From Spongilla lacustris (lineage: Eukaryota; Porifera; Demospongiae; Spongillida; Spongillidae), in the NCBI GenBank assembly GCA_949361645.1, contig OX442416.1, forward strand, positions 13,501,540-13,565,539: 64,000 nucleotides of DNA, given 5' to 3'. The translations under genes were made by a program, and so were the position numbers. The notes beneath the pieces are model-generated. The model did not search any database, was not told where the DNA came from, and worked only from the letters and a program-made list of their open reading frames with translations. Shown piece after piece: positions 1 through 11,560 of the stretch. How positions within the stretch are numbered: position 1 is the stretch's first letter; each line of letters starts with the position of its first letter.

Positions 1-45
1 GCTTCAGGTTACTTTATCATTCATACTCACTGCGGTTTTCTGCAG

Positions 46-960
46 GTTTTCACTGATTGGTCTAAGAGTGTGAATGAGCAATTTATGTCGCAAGAGCGTA
101 ACTGCTTGATGTTGCTGGACAATGCCAGTTCACATGGTGTGGCAGATACAGTACTTAAAAAAGTGGGCAGCTTTGATGCCTTTAGGTTGAGCAATCTTTT
201 GCTCCTTTTTCTGCCACCGAATTGCACGTCAGTTGTGCAGCCCTTGGACCAAGGTATCATTGCTGCCTTTAAGGCCCACTACAAAGGCAAGCTGGCTCGT
301 TACATGGTCCAGCAGTATGACAATGATCCCAGTCAGGATCTACAGGCACTGTCACTTAAAGCCAATCTTAAGCAGGTCTGTCTTTGTTTACTTGTTGTAT
401 AGGTTTTTGCACTGATGTGCTCTTACATGTACCTGCAATATCTTCTTCACTCTTGACACATTCAGGCCATTATTTGGCTTGTAGCTGCCTGGCAGGACAT
501 CTCAGCAACAACTGTCTTGAACTGTTGGTGCAAGTCAGGGGTTCTGCCTAAAACTTGGATCAGGCAAATGTGACCAGACAGAGCAGCACTGATGGCAGCA
601 GATGCTGGAGAAAGTTCCCAACTAAGGGAGATAGCTGCTGTAATCACAAGGTTGCCTGTTAAACCGGGAGTGACCCGAATGGCAGCACTTGATTATGTAA
701 TGGATCCTGGAGAAATGGAGACAGAAGGGGAGGAGACGATGGCAGAAATTGCAGCAAGGCTATTGGGTCAAACAACTTCACATACAGGTTTTGATGCAGG
801 TGAAGAAGAAACTCAAGACCCCAACAACGTGGAACCACAGTCAGTTCCATTGACTGAGGCAAAGAACAGTGTGTCTACTCTTTTACAGTTTGTAGGAGAT
901 AATTTTGGCATCTTTTCAGAGGAGGATTTTAGGCATCTGGTGTGTTTGATGCGTAATTAA
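46..960 (+). pseudogene. Tigger/pogo-like DDE transposase, C-terminal part, one in-frame stop
   Basis: Two exons are visible. The first runs 46-375, after a TTTTCTGCAG acceptor. The second runs 466-960, after a phase-0 intron at 376-465 (GT..AG, 90 nt). The protein shows the C-terminal half of a Tigger/pogo (Tc1-mariner superfamily) DDE domain: LLDNASSHG carries the second catalytic Asp, and LPPNCTSVVQPLDQG carries the third. TTVLNCWCKSG after the intron matches the family's conserved helix. In exon two the frame is broken by TGA at 571-573 and then stays open to TAA at 958-960. An AATAAA signal follows near 996. The N-terminal DNA-binding half lies outside the window. Such enzymes cut and paste elements with CAG-type ends and TA targets. 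The stop suggests a dead copy, but an unseen splice or read-through could bypass it. Confidence 0.8.
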
Positions 961-1145
961 ATTCATAATGTTATTGTAGTTACAAATAACAAAAAATAAA
1001 GAACAACATTCATTATACATGTAAGCTCAAATTCCTTATAAGCTCAGGGAACAAACATGGAGCTTATAAGGAGGGCAGACTGTAAACAGGAATTACTAAT
1101 GCCCATTAAAACCTGTCCCTAAACAGTACCACATATACACACATA

Positions 1146-1214
1146 CATGTACATGTACATGTACATGTACACACACATACATGTACAAACACACACACAC
1201 ACACAAACACACAC

Positions 1215-1288
<74 letters not shown>
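1146..1288. repeat. (ACATGT)n and (CA)n microsatellites
   Basis: A short run of ACATGT units (about 1146-1170) is followed by a CA-dinucleotide tract from about 1187 to 1288. The reading frames across it are simple-repeat artefacts. Confidence 0.95.
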
Positions 1289-1292
<4 letters not shown>

Positions 1293-1685
1293 CCCTAACC
1301 AGCTTGTGTTCACCCTTAAATGCATGTGTCTGCCCTGGAAAACATACTACAATGTACCCACACATCTGGGTAGTTGTAAGCCAATATGGGTGTGTAGGAA
1401 ACTGTGAAGCCAAGCCACAAAGCCATAGCATAATAATTTCATTGTCAATGGCAAGTGCATGAGCTTACTGAGTTCTCTCCATATACACTGTACAGCTAAC
1501 AATACTATTGTGCATAACGAGGGTGGACCTTACCCTGATGTGTGTTTGTGTGTGTATGTGTGTGTGTGTGTGATGTCATGTGATTGCATGACGTGCCACT
1601 CACCACAACGTAAGACTGGGAGATGATAACGCTTTGAAAAAGCTACGCAACAAGTGTGTTTGTTACAGCACATATGAGTCGCAGG

Positions 1686-1930
1686 AAACGAATAACGCCC
1701 ACAATACATGTTAACCATGCGCGTAAATAATTCACTTGGCTCTGGACAGTACTTTAACGTGTACTGTACATGTACATACTCGTGAGATGCCAAAGTCATT
1801 CAAGCAATGAGACGATTGCATGTGTTTGCACATTCATCATTGTCGATCGTTTCCAATTTAATAATACGCAATAATCATCATCATAATTGTTAATAATTTC
1901 AAATGTTTCTGGCTAAAACCTGTCCGGCCC
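1686..1930 (+). repeat. dispersed repeat R2, copy 1
   Basis: This stretch is clearly similar, with indels, to 27606-27836 in the same orientation. Shared blocks include AACGCCCACAATACATG, AAAGTCATTCAAGCA, GAGACGATTGCA and TTTCTGGCTAAAAC. It is a mobile or repeated sequence of unknown class with no coding capacity that I can see. Confidence 0.7.
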
Positions 1931-2167
1931 TGTGATGTAATAATACTGTAGGCAAACTGTGAAACCCAAAGTAGACATTTTATTAGATTGATATTTCCTG
2001 TTGGTCCTGTCATATTTTACCATAATTTAATTACTGGTCTGACTTTAAGTGATTCCAAGGTTCTATCAGTAAGCCAGCATACACAAGTCTGGTCCAATAA
2101 TTCAGCTATGTTTATCATCGTCATGGTACACACCCTCACCTCCCCATGTGCATCCACCACCCCACTG

Positions 2168-2202
2168 TCTCCCAGGTGACTACAGCATCTTGTTCCATAG
2201 GC
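2168..2202 (+). pseudogene. remnant or alternative start of a ZIP transporter exon
   Basis: The sequence CTCCCAGGTGACTACA here repeats the acceptor and first codons of the real exon at 3211: GDYSILF here against GDYNILL there. Similarity stops after about 30 bases. It lies about 1 kb upstream in the presumed intron, so it is either a decayed partial exon duplication or a cryptic alternative exon. Confidence 0.5.
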
Positions 2203-3210
2203 CTGGTGCACTAAGGTGCAGATCCTTCACTCATGCTTGAATGTTGAGGCTTATTGTCTACCCTAGCTGGCTTTACATGTGTGATTGACCGGATAGAGAA
2301 CCTTCTTGTATTGATGTATTATAGTGGCACTGTCGAATCTGTTTGAATACCCTTATTTTTAACACCGGGTTTACGACAGATGCGGGGAAATCTTGATTGT
2401 TTTGGGGATATTCATAAAATGATAAATTCCCTCCGTATGGAGTTTTGTATTTTTTCTTCACTTTTATGTTTGCCCTTTTGCTCAGAGCATCCAGGCGGCA
2501 TCCCAAATTGCAAGTGAAAAAAATGTTTTACTATTGCCGTTAATAAGTTACGCAAATTCATTGCCGACGATCAGCTCTCGGGGAACTAAAAGATGCAGTG
2601 TCTCCTGAATGGAAACTGGTTATTTGTTCTTTTCTCTTATATAAGCTTTACATCTACTTGCTATACTAATGAAACATTCAAAAAGCAATGAAACCAAGTA
2701 CAAAAAAAGAGCACCTTGAATACTGTAGCCACTCGTTAAAACGATAATGAGCTGGCTTTGACACGTTACAGTACGACAAGCGTCTGTGCCTGCAGATTTT
2801 TTATATTTCTCACTTCATTAGTAATGATTGGAGTATTATATTAAATGTTTTGCTTAGAAAAAAACTCATAGGAGGGAATTATGAATATTTTATATTCCCC
2901 AAAATTTCCCTGCATCTGTCGTAAACGCTGTGTTAAAAATGTATTTAAAGTCACATACACATGTATATGTTATTCCTTCTCATCCAGTACGTGTTAGTGG
3001 TCCAATAGTATCATACATGAAATTGTTTTGGTAGTGTTACAGTACATTACAACTGAACATTTTGACATTTTACATAAAAGATCCGTCAGTCTATACCCAG
3101 TTCCTAAACCTGTTTATGATTTTTCATCCTGAACACATATACTTATGTACATGTGTATGTGAATAGTATCATGTGGTGTGTGATCACTTTAAAACTCTTA
3201 TCTCTCCCAG

Positions 3211-3720
3211 GTGACTACAACATCTTGCTCCGTATGAAGGGTGGCCTCTTGAGGACTGTGCTTCCCTTCATCGCCTACATGTACCTGATGGCCTTCATTG
3301 GCTACATCATCGGGGCCAGCATAGGTCTTCACTGTACGGAGGCCAACAAGTGGGTCCTCTCCCTTGCTGCAGGCTTCTTTGTCTATGTGGCCTTGGTCAA
3401 CCTGGTAAGCCATGCACTCCTCACTGTAACATCAGTTACTTATAATTGTTAGCTAGGTTTTGGCTGTAGCACATCAAACATTGTGTGTACGTATGCATGT
3501 AACTGCAGTTGGGACAGCAGCACTTGAGTTAGCACCGGCTACATTGTACCTATGACTTTTTTCCCCTTCTTTTGCTTAGCTTCCGGAGCTGATAAATGGA
3601 GTCCCCAGGGGTTTGATAAGACTGGCAGCCATCTTGGTCATTGGTCTGTGCTTTTTGGTGACTTTTGCCATCTTCATTGTATTTGCAGTGTACCAGAGCA
3701 GCATCAGTGTGCCTATTTAA
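3211..3720 (+). CDS. ZIP (SLC39-like) metal transporter, last two exons
   Basis: Exon 3211-3404 follows the acceptor CTCTCCCAG and ends at a GTAAGC donor. Exon 3580-3720 follows a pyrimidine-rich TTTTGCTTAG acceptor and ends in TAA. They join in phase 0. The product starts in the family's conserved GDY/GDF position just after the HELPHE metal-site helix. It then shows a membrane segment (VLPFIAYMYLMAFIGYIIGA), a second one (WVLSLAAGFFVYVALVNL), LPEL, and a final hydrophobic helix before a very short C-terminus. This fits the last three transmembrane helices of the ZIP fold, which moves Zn2+ or other divalent metals into the cytosol. The metal-binding helices are not seen upstream in the window, so either the 5' exons lie beyond position 1 (with a transposase in the intron) or the copy is partial. 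The ZIP subfamily cannot be assigned. Confidence 0.8.
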
Positions 3721-3899
3721 CCATCTCCTCCAATTTTCTACAATGACTTTTAATATATTGTGTAACACTGTTACTCATGGAATGATGTGTTGAATCAACT
3801 TGATCAATATTTGAATCTAATGTGGACAGCAGCAATGCATTCTAATCTTACAGTACGATAATCGTGCGGCTAAGCCTATTGTGTCATGACGTAATGTAT

Positions 3900-4179
3900 A
3901 CAAGATATAAAAACATTCTCTCTGAGAAAGTTAGTGGTATATAGGATTTGAAGGCAATGGTGGTGTAAAAAGGAAGGGAACAAGGGATCACAATTTTTTG
4001 AATAGTCCTACATGTATATTTAGCACTTTTGTAGTACGTACATTTTACATTGCTAAATATAGGACTGTTCAAAAAATTGTACCATCGTTGATCCCTTGTT
4101 CCCTTCCTTTTTACACCACCATTGCCTTCAAATCCTATATACCACTAACTTTCTCAGCGAGAATGTTTTTATATCTTGT
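3900..4179. mobile_element. hairpin MITE, about 280 bp
   Basis: Nearly the whole element is an inverted repeat: ACAAGATATAAAAACATTCT at the left is mirrored by AGAATGTTTTTATATCTTGT at the right, and the arms run about 110 bp each to a centre near 4040. A decayed relative sits at about 28845-29015. It has no coding capacity. Confidence 0.85.
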
Positions 4180-4383
4180 TTCATTCTTTTTTTTTTTATA
4201 AGTGACTACTAGTATATAGGTGTACATGTACTTTGCAACCCGTACATACTTGAAGTAAATACGATTGTATGATAAAATCTAGCCGTTGTAATTCCCATGT
4301 TTATTGCCTAGCAACACAATGTTTTACAGCTATGTTACATTTGCTGCTGTTCTAGTTCCAAACTCGCGCGCCAAGCTTTCCCT

Positions 4384-4614
4384 CTAAGAAGCTCGTTTCT
4401 CGTCTGAGTTCAGTTCATAACGCCGCCTCTTATAATAGAAACTTGCACTGCAACAGAATTCTAGATCTTTTCCTGTCGCCACCTCTTGTTCCGCATCAGC
4501 ATCGTACCGAATTCGGGAGGACTCTAACTCGTCGTCTTGATTTTGGAGGTATTCTTCTCGTTGCTTAGCTCTCCTCTTTGAGTTTCGTTCCCGTGAAGGT
4601 ATTTGACGTGACAA
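4384..4614 (-). CDS. short charged ORF, possible remnant of a transposon protein
   Basis: This is a 76-codon open frame rich in Arg, Lys, Glu, Asp and Tyr (RAKQREEYLQNQDDELESSR, then IRYDADAEQ, then YYKRRRYELNSDEKRAS). The spacing of Tyr-containing charged blocks recalls the Y-x-x-N-P-E-K-type repeats near the N-terminus of some large invertebrate transposon proteins. That link is inference from pattern only. No domain is certain, and no partner exon was found nearby. Confidence 0.3.
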   Translation of the reverse strand: MSRQIPSRERNSKRRAKQREEYLQNQDDELESSRIRYDADAEQEVATGKDLEFCCSASFYYKRRRYELNSDEKRAS

Positions 4615-4715
4615 TAGTTAAGCAATACCATAAAAATTCTAATTATACGTATGGGTATTTTTCATGGGAACGCTTATGTTTGGCTAATATGTATGCTCGG
4701 ACGCTTTATGCCAAA

Positions 4716-4915
4716 CAGTTGCATGTATTAGTATATCCGACATCAAGGGGCAGTCGGTAGGTATTGGCGTAATTGGCACTCTCTAAAACTGTTCCTAACG
4801 GTACTCGGACGTAATTATTGCTTTATACCAAACATGTATATCTGACATCAAGGGACAGTCGGTAGGATTTTTCTACGATTTTTGGTGTAACTGGCGCTCT
4901 TTAAAACCTTTCCTA
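4716..4915 (+). repeat. imperfect tandem duplication of about 105 bp
   Basis: Positions 4716-4815 and 4820-4915 share GACATCAAGG, CAGTCGGTAGG and ACTCT/GCTCTTTAAAAC blocks in the same order. The rest of 4180-5200 holds nothing I can assign. Confidence 0.55.
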
Positions 4916-5323
4916 TCTCGAGTTATACTCACCCATAAAGACTATGGGCAAATTACGGTCTGGGAACGAGAGCTACGACCTTTTTTGTTCTCTTAAAGTA
5001 AACGGTTTGGCGATTTGAATAAAACATGAAAATGATCGTCATTCCATTGTGGCTCGATAGCAATAAAGAGCTACACTATCCGTTTCTCGGTTCGTGAGTT
5101 ATACGCGGATCGCGTTTTTAATGATATTCATGATACGGCACAAATCCTATATGAGAGTTTACTGCCGTAACTCTCGATAATTATTGTATATAATTATTTA
5201 GATCATGGCACGAGACCACATATACATGTATATATGACGCATATATGGATATGGCCATGTATGGATCTGTTAATTGATTACTCTACAATTTCGTTTGTAC
5301 GGGATTCACCGACCTTCAAGAAG

Positions 5324-5786
5324 ATGATCGCAATAGCAGCTGTTTTGGTTTTGTTTCTCAACGACGCCCAAGCAATGAGTACTGGCGCCCCTCCTGCAGC
5401 TTGCGCGGGCATTTCTCCCCAACCTGGCCACGGCGGCTCTTCGGTATCACTCGCAAGCAGCAGTCCTTTCTCTCTCAACGTCACACAGCTTGCTGCAGCG
5501 GGAGGCTACATCCCGGGAACGACCTACTCACGTACGTATACCATAGCATACTGTGCCGGCTCGCAGGGCGCGGCACACATCGCTATAGGGCGAAAAATAA
5601 TCGTGGAGTAGATAGCGCGACGACCATACATGTACATGCATATCATACCGCTTTCATCTATTGATATTGATATTTCTGGACTGGCCTTCACCAAATGAAT
5701 TTTACTGATATCGATGAAAGCGATATGGTTGCGCTATGAACATCACTGAACAGTTTTCCTAATGCGCCTGTCATTGTAACATGGGT

Positions 5787-5819
<33 letters not shown>

Positions 5820-7699
5820 ATTGGGGCCAATGTCGGGATTTGACCTTTATTAAATCAAATGTCCCACGGTTGGGGATTCATATGCGGTCAAATTACCCAT
5901 AGATATCTTACCGATCTCCGATCCGCCTCTTCTGTGTCCCTACCCTCATATCAACCCATGCATACCACGGGGGTTGATATAAGGGTACATGTAAAGTAAA
6001 TAATGGGAAAATATGCCCTATTCATAGTGAAATTAGGCTAGGGTTTTGTGTTCCTAGCGATCACCTCAAAGCACCGCTAAGAGATTCACTTTGTGAAAGG
6101 ATTCTATCACGAATTAAATTCGGCTTACACTGTAGGCGATCGCTAGAAACACAAAACCCTAGCCTAAAATCGCTATGAATAGGGCAGGTTGATATGAGAT
6201 ATAGGGGTAGGTGAACTGTATAGTCAAACGAAAGAACCACAACCCAATTAGCTGTGTCAAATCCCGTACAAATCCCAATTGGGGGGGGGGGGGGGGGGGG
6301 GGGGTGAGTACCCATGTTACAATGACAGGCGCATAACTCCACGATGAAATGCCGTTGCGAGGTGTGACTTTTTGCTTTTGCGAGCCGGCACTGTATATAC
6401 GAACACGTATACTGAGGCAGAGCATGCATGTATAAGTACGTACTATATAGCAAACTGACCGGCGTCACATTTACATTTCCGCGCTGTTCCCAAAGTGGTC
6501 CTGACCGGAACGCAGCAATACAGAGGTCTGTTGGTGCAGGGAAGGAACAGCGGGTCGAGCCCCGTAGGGATGTTCTCATTGGGATCACAGGTGCAAACGG
6601 CCTGCTCAGCGGTAAGAACTTAAATTTTTAATAATTGACATCCGCGCGAGCTAGGTTAAAGAATCAAGCATCCATATTTAATTCTCATGTATATAGAGCG
6701 CTGTGACCCACGTTGACAGTACTCTGAAGAATAACGTACAGTTGAGCTGGACTGCTCCTCCGCAAGGAACCGGAAGCGTAACATTTAGGTATAGTTTCCA
6801 CAAATGTACATGCACTTGTACCAGAGATAATATATACATATTATCTCTGCACATACTATACTAATGTACTCGCACATGCATGCATGGGTTTTGATGTATC
6901 ATAGAATCAGCCCATGATTTTTCAAATGGTCAGCCTACTGATCATGAGTGCACAGTAACACCGTAAATTATTATTGTGATGGTGGTACAAGTTTGTGCGC
7001 ACGTATACATGCAGTTACGTGTGCTATTTTTAGCTATGCAGTTGTGGTACAGAATAGCAATAATGTGAACACCTATTACGCCACTCTCACCAGTCCTCCT
7101 ATTGCTGAGCTGGCCGGTAAGCCGCAAGTTGCTGAGTGTTCGTATTAATCTTATTATATTGTCTTATTATAAAGCCCCTACATCTCAGGGTAAGCCTGAT
7201 AGAAGTGTGCATTTCCCTGTGTCTTATGCATGTCACGTTATTGTATGCAATAGCCAGCACCGGAGCCAGCACCGGAGCCAGCACCGGAGCCAGCACCGGA
7301 GCCAGCACTGGAGCCAGCACCGGAGCCAGCACAGGAGCCAGCACCGGAGCCAGCACAGGAGCCAGCATCGGAGCCAGCACCGGAGCCAGCACCGGAGCCA
7401 GCACCGGAGCCAGCACCGGAGCCGGCACCGGAGCCGGCACCGGAGCCGGCGGAGGCTCTGCAAGTTGTAAGTATATCTCTGTCAATTCCTGCATGTATGC
7501 AGCTCATGATCAATTAAATGGATATATGTATCATTCTATCTACAGCGATCTCGATATCAAATGTTTTGATCCTCTCCTGTAAGTCAAGTTAAATTTTAGC
7601 AGACGATCGAATGTCATGGCGCGGCATTCCACTTTGTTGTCTATAGCAACACTCTTGGTGCTCGGGATGAGTACCGTGCACGGGATTACAGCATTTTGA
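5324..7699 (+). CDS. secreted single-Reeler-domain protein, copy 1 (last exon frameshifted)
   Basis: Exons: 5324-5531, 6496-6611, 6697-6788, 7034-7116, 7254-7466 and 7600-7699. All have GT..AG borders and the phases agree. The order is a signal peptide (residues 1-17), then a Reeler domain over exons 1-4 with CAGISPQPGHGG, TYSLVLTGTQQYRGLLVQ, a late Cys (QTACSA) and LSWTAPPQGTGSVTF. Next come a (Ala-Ser-Thr-Gly)n linker coded by a 12-bp VNTR, and a hydrophobic tail (STLLSIATLLVLGMSTVHG) that would suit a GPI or membrane anchor. Reeler domains occur in reelin, spondins and small secreted animal defence proteins; no closer function is claimed. Relative to the inverted copy, one G is missing near 7622-7624, so the normal frame hits TAG at 7644-7646 and the tail is lost. 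Intron 1 carries a MITE. Use of the CTACAG acceptor near 7546 as an alternative exon is possible. Confidence 0.8.
5762..6334. mobile_element. hairpin MITE with poly-C/poly-G tracts in Reeler intron 1
   Basis: The ends are mirror images: ATGCGCCTGTCATTGTAACA at 5762 and its complement ending at 6334. A 30-bp C run lies inside the left arm and a 20+ bp G run inside the right arm. Inner hairpins include CTAGGGTTTTGTGT and its complement. The element is absent from intron 1 of the inverted gene copy, which is only 85 nt long (45830-45914). Confidence 0.85.
7254..7450 (+). repeat. coding 12-bp VNTR, GCCAGCACCGGA units
   Basis: About sixteen tandem units of GCCAGCACCGGA, with a few variants (ACT, ACA, ATC, GGC), encode (ASTG)n. 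The corresponding exon in the inverted copy is 33 nt instead of 213 nt, a difference of exactly fifteen units with the frame kept. It is translated only if the Reeler gene model is right. Confidence 0.92.
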
Positions 7700-8880
7700 G
7701 GTTTCGCATGCGCGTGCACTTCACACTCTGAAAGCGTTTTCTTTGCATCAGAAGAACTGCAATAAAAGTATTTGTCTGCTATACTAGGCCTACACTATAT
7801 ACCTTCTGCTGTTTATATTATGTATATAGTGGAATTTATTTCATATAATTATATGCCGATACGATACGCGTGCACGAGTAAAAACACCATCTCAGCACTA
7901 TCAAATCGCAACGAGAATATTTGGTGTGGGTTCATACCAGAAATTAAAGCTATATCTCATCCGAATGTGTTGTATACCCACTGGCCTCATACAATGTACC
8001 TTGTGAGACCATGCACTAGCTGCATGGCTGCAGTTGATATCTTGATTATTGCTCCACAGATCGATATCATTAAAAGGGGGAGGGATAGATGTAAGCATGC
8101 ATGTGTCCACATGCAAATAAACTTATTTTTGTGAAAGTGCATGGCACTAATAGTTTAGTTTTCTAATTAAACCAGACCCTATTTGGTACAAGTGCATGGA
8201 TCTCTATATATATAATATTATATAATAATTAAAATGATACATGTACAATATAGCATGCATGCATGCTACTTGGAATAATTAACTAATAATAGTTGTAATT
8301 AGTGACCTTGGCAGTTGGTTCTATGTGCAAGCCAAAACTGTAGACAAACTGAAGCCCTGATTTAATTGAGGTTTCCTGTTAGTCCTGTAAATGTACATGT
8401 ATGAGCTCTGCAAAACTGCATTAATTAGTGTACAAGTGATTCCGTGACTTATAGGGCCACAGGAAAGTCACTTCTATTGTTCAGCTCTGATGCATTTTTA
8501 TATCCATAGTCAAATATATACATATGGATACCCCAGGTTACTACGTTCTCAATGTGTGATATAGATATGTGCACAAAATCATTATTCAGTATTATATATG
8601 TAAGTATAATACTGGTAGGCATACAAAAGGGCTAATATTCATAAAAGTTACTGAAGTTCTAAGGATCTTCTACAATTGATCCTGATCGTGACGGGAGTGC
8701 ACATTAGTTGCATCAAAGGCTATAAGCCTGCCATACAATTGACAGGTGGCATGAGACTTAGAGCAGTTTTTCCCTGGTGGCTAGTTGTAAGGTGTGACAA
8801 AGCTTCTGCACCCCATTACCCATGCATTTGGTGTGCTTGCTCACCTCGGATGCCAGAGCTGCAGATCCACTCATCCATTG
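7700..8880. other. intergenic part of A1, no gene seen
   Basis: AT-rich sequence with short palindromes such as GCATGCATGCATGC near 8253. It is conserved, with indels, in the inverted copy at about 43650-44800. I see no coding signal stronger than chance. Confidence 0.5.
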
Positions 8881-8884
8881 AAGT

Positions 8885-10540
8885 ATTTCAATTTATAGTA
8901 TAGATGCGTGACAGACAGATCAATAGCTGTTGGTTTGCCCAAATTGCAATGAGATATGTCTGCTAGGTATTATAATGCCTTTCATACTCCAAACCACTTC
9001 CCACTTCAACTTAAGAACCCAGACAAGCCTGTTGGCAAGATTATAAAAGGACATCCCCTGCTTGCATGTTAAGACATGGTGGCCTAAAATGTCCAATGCA
9101 AGGTATGGGATGGGCAAATAGGGCAAAGAGGATTGCCATGCAGTAACAGCATGCAATGCTCATGCAACCAGCATCTAGCTCGAAACTAAGCCAGTTCAAG
9201 ATGATCGGAGGTCAAGCCGGAGGGACAGAATAGCTGGCAGCCTAGCAGCTGCATGTGTATATGGTGATGACATAGTGGCAAGGATACGTTGTCAAGTAAC
9301 TTAACTCTCTTAAAATGATAATCTTCAATTTTGCCAGACAGAGGAGATCCATAATTATAGAGGAGACAAGTTCATTCAAGTCCTTTATGGCTACAGCTAG
9401 GATGTGCAGGCACAAGATCTATAGCTAGAAGCACTTGAGGAGGAAATGTAGGCTGTTGAAGAGAGCTCAAGGCTCCCTCTGCTTATGCGCTGATGTGGGA
9501 TTAATGTGTTGCCATGTGACATTAAGTGTGTCTATCATTCTTCCGGTTTTGATAATATGGAACACATGCAAGCACTTTCTAACCCAGTTGATCTTTTCAA
9601 CAGTATTATTTCCCCATCATCTGAGGTAGCTGCAGATTCATTCGTCACACTCGTTTCCATTAAGTTACTTCAGGTGTGACAGTCAGATCAAAGGCTGCTG
9701 GTTTGCCCAAATCCCAATGAGGGATATGGATGACTGCTGGCCGTGTTCTATGTCCTTCATGCCCCAAACTGTAACTTGAGGACCGTCAGCAAGATTTTAT
9801 GAGGATATCTGTGAGTCTGCTGTAACATGATACCACATCTAGCTCTCTCGTGCTTGCATGTTAAGTTATGGTGGCATAATTAAAGGGTCCATGGGCAAAA
9901 AGGGCAAAGAGGATTATTGGCTGGCAGTTACAGCAATGCTCATGCAACCACCATTTTACAGCAGCCGAAAAACTCAGCCAGTTCATCATGATGGAGATCA
10001 AGTCTAGATCTGAGGGAACGAATAGCTGGGAAGCAGCTATGCATGCACACATGCAGATATCAGACATGATTTTGTCAGGCAAGGATACCTTGTCAAGTAA
10101 CTCTGACTTAATTTTGAATGGTGATCTTCAATTTTGCCAGGCAGAAGTTCAAAAGATGCCAATATATTCTTATCAGCAATACCTGCACCATGTTGTCATT
10201 CTGTAGAATTATAGCATTTCAGCAGTTTCTTTATGTTTGGCTTGGGTACTAAATGTTTGAGACTTGAAAGGGACAAAAGCCATGGTATATATCAATAAAG
10301 AGGCTAATAGGCAATTAAGCACTGCAGTTGGTTCGTAATAAGGAGGCTGACTGATTTAGATATAGGTTTTGTTGAATAAAACAAAGCAGATATATATGCT
10401 TCACTGAAATTTGAGTGTGGTGTGATAAATATGCTTCTGTAATTTTCCACTTGTGTAACAGTAAGGTAATGGATTGGGGAGCCGAGTGTTCATGACTATA
10501 AATAAATCAATAAAGAGGCTAGTAGGCAATTAAGCACTGC
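8885..10540 (+). repeat. internal tandem duplications in A1
   Basis: The block starting at about 8905 (CAGATCAATAGCTGTTGGTTTGCCC) recurs, diverged, at about 9680, including the later CATGTTAAG..ATGGTGGC and GGCAAAGAGGATT parts. A shorter block (AATAAAGAGGCTAATAGGCA) is duplicated at about 10293 and 10510. The inverted segment A2 appears to hold a single copy of the first block (about 43330-43600), so the duplication was gained or lost after the two segments split. Confidence 0.6.
8920..9156 (-). pseudogene. fragment of a non-LTR retrotransposon-like ORF
   Basis: The minus-strand frame contains LALDILGHHVLTCKQG. This resembles the conserved LDxLGHHxxxCxxGG motif near the C-terminus of proteins encoded by some invertebrate non-LTR retrotransposons; the comparison is from memory of the motif. 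The flanking residues are degenerate. A closely similar frame lies on the plus strand of A2 at 43321-43623. No reverse-transcriptase core is visible, so this is a relic at most. Confidence 0.4.
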
Positions 10541-11360
10541 AGCTGGTTACACAATCGTTTTACATAATTAAAAATCATTTTTCATTCATTTATAAGCAGC
10601 TCGAGACAAGGCACAGTTAGTTAAGGATGTCCTATAAGCAAGAAGGTTGCAAGCTGGTGATGAAAAGGCCATTTGCGAGAATTTCAATTCCAGTAACTGG
10701 AATTGAAATTCTAAATTCTGCAATGGCCTTTTTTGTGGGTTGGTCAGTTTTAACTGTTTCCTTTGCACTTCGCATTTCCCCCATTGTGGACATGTGTGTG
10801 CATGCAGGTGAGGAAGAGAAACATGCAACTTTTGTTAAGCGTCATTTGCAAACCAATGCACACCTTCACTCATAGATAGCAGTAGGGGACAACTACATGT
10901 ACATGCCCCAACTGTTGACCTTCTGATGCACGTGCTTACATGTATTATGTACATGTACCTGTGCACCATGATGTCATATGTTTTCATAAAGTGCTTGCTT
11001 ACAGAACACCAGCTTACAGAGCATGCAGAACCATTCAGGCTGTATGTTGACATCAACCCCAGATCAGAAGTGTCAAGGGTACACGATCATGGTGTGGGTG
11101 GGTGGGAAATCTCCACCCACCAGATCCCAAATGCTTGTGAAGAGGATCATGGATGGATGAACAGCCCAACACCCTCATCCCCAGGCCAACACATCACCTG
11201 GTATATTCATTACATCATACAATGTCACTTCCTCCTCCTACGGTTCATTGCACATGAGCACACATGCCCTCACACACCAATCATACACGTCACGAAAATG
11301 TGGGTTCCCCTCCAGCGGTTTAAATAAATCCACAATAGCGTAATACAAAGAGGCAACACT
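10540..11360. other. hairpin and unassigned sequence
   Basis: A short near-perfect hairpin (GAGAATTTCAATTCCAGTAA and its complement, 10677-10712) is conserved in A2 near 42915-42955. The open frame at 10926-11327 has no family resemblance that I recognise, and the matching part of A2 is interrupted, which argues against coding. Confidence 0.45.
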
Positions 11361-11362
11361 GC

Positions 11363-11560
11363 ATGGTTTCACATAATAACAGATATGGAATTAATCATTT
11401 CTGTGCACATTGTATAGTAGCAATAGTACAAAAAACAGTTCAAGTTTATTGCACCTGCAGGGACATTACAAAGACACCATACAGTGGAAACCTTGTGCAG
11501 TGCAAAGAGTGGTACCATAAGAGATGTGAAAGTCACAGAGATGCAAGTGAAATCAACTAG
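11363..11560 (+). pseudogene. degenerate PHD-finger-like fragment
   Basis: The frame contains VYCTCRD, then LVQCKEWYHKRCE. This has the C-x-C ... C ... WYH-x-x-C layout of a PHD zinc finger, but one Cys-x-x-Cys pair is missing. In A2 (about 42060-42180) the same stretch has further differences that break the motif. It is best read as a transposon-borne or duplicated PHD relic. Confidence 0.35.

Noticed and set aside
7600..7699. Treating the hydrophobic C-terminal frame of Reeler copy 1 as translated
   Set aside because: No acceptor puts the upstream exon into that frame in copy 1; only copy 2 reads it in phase.
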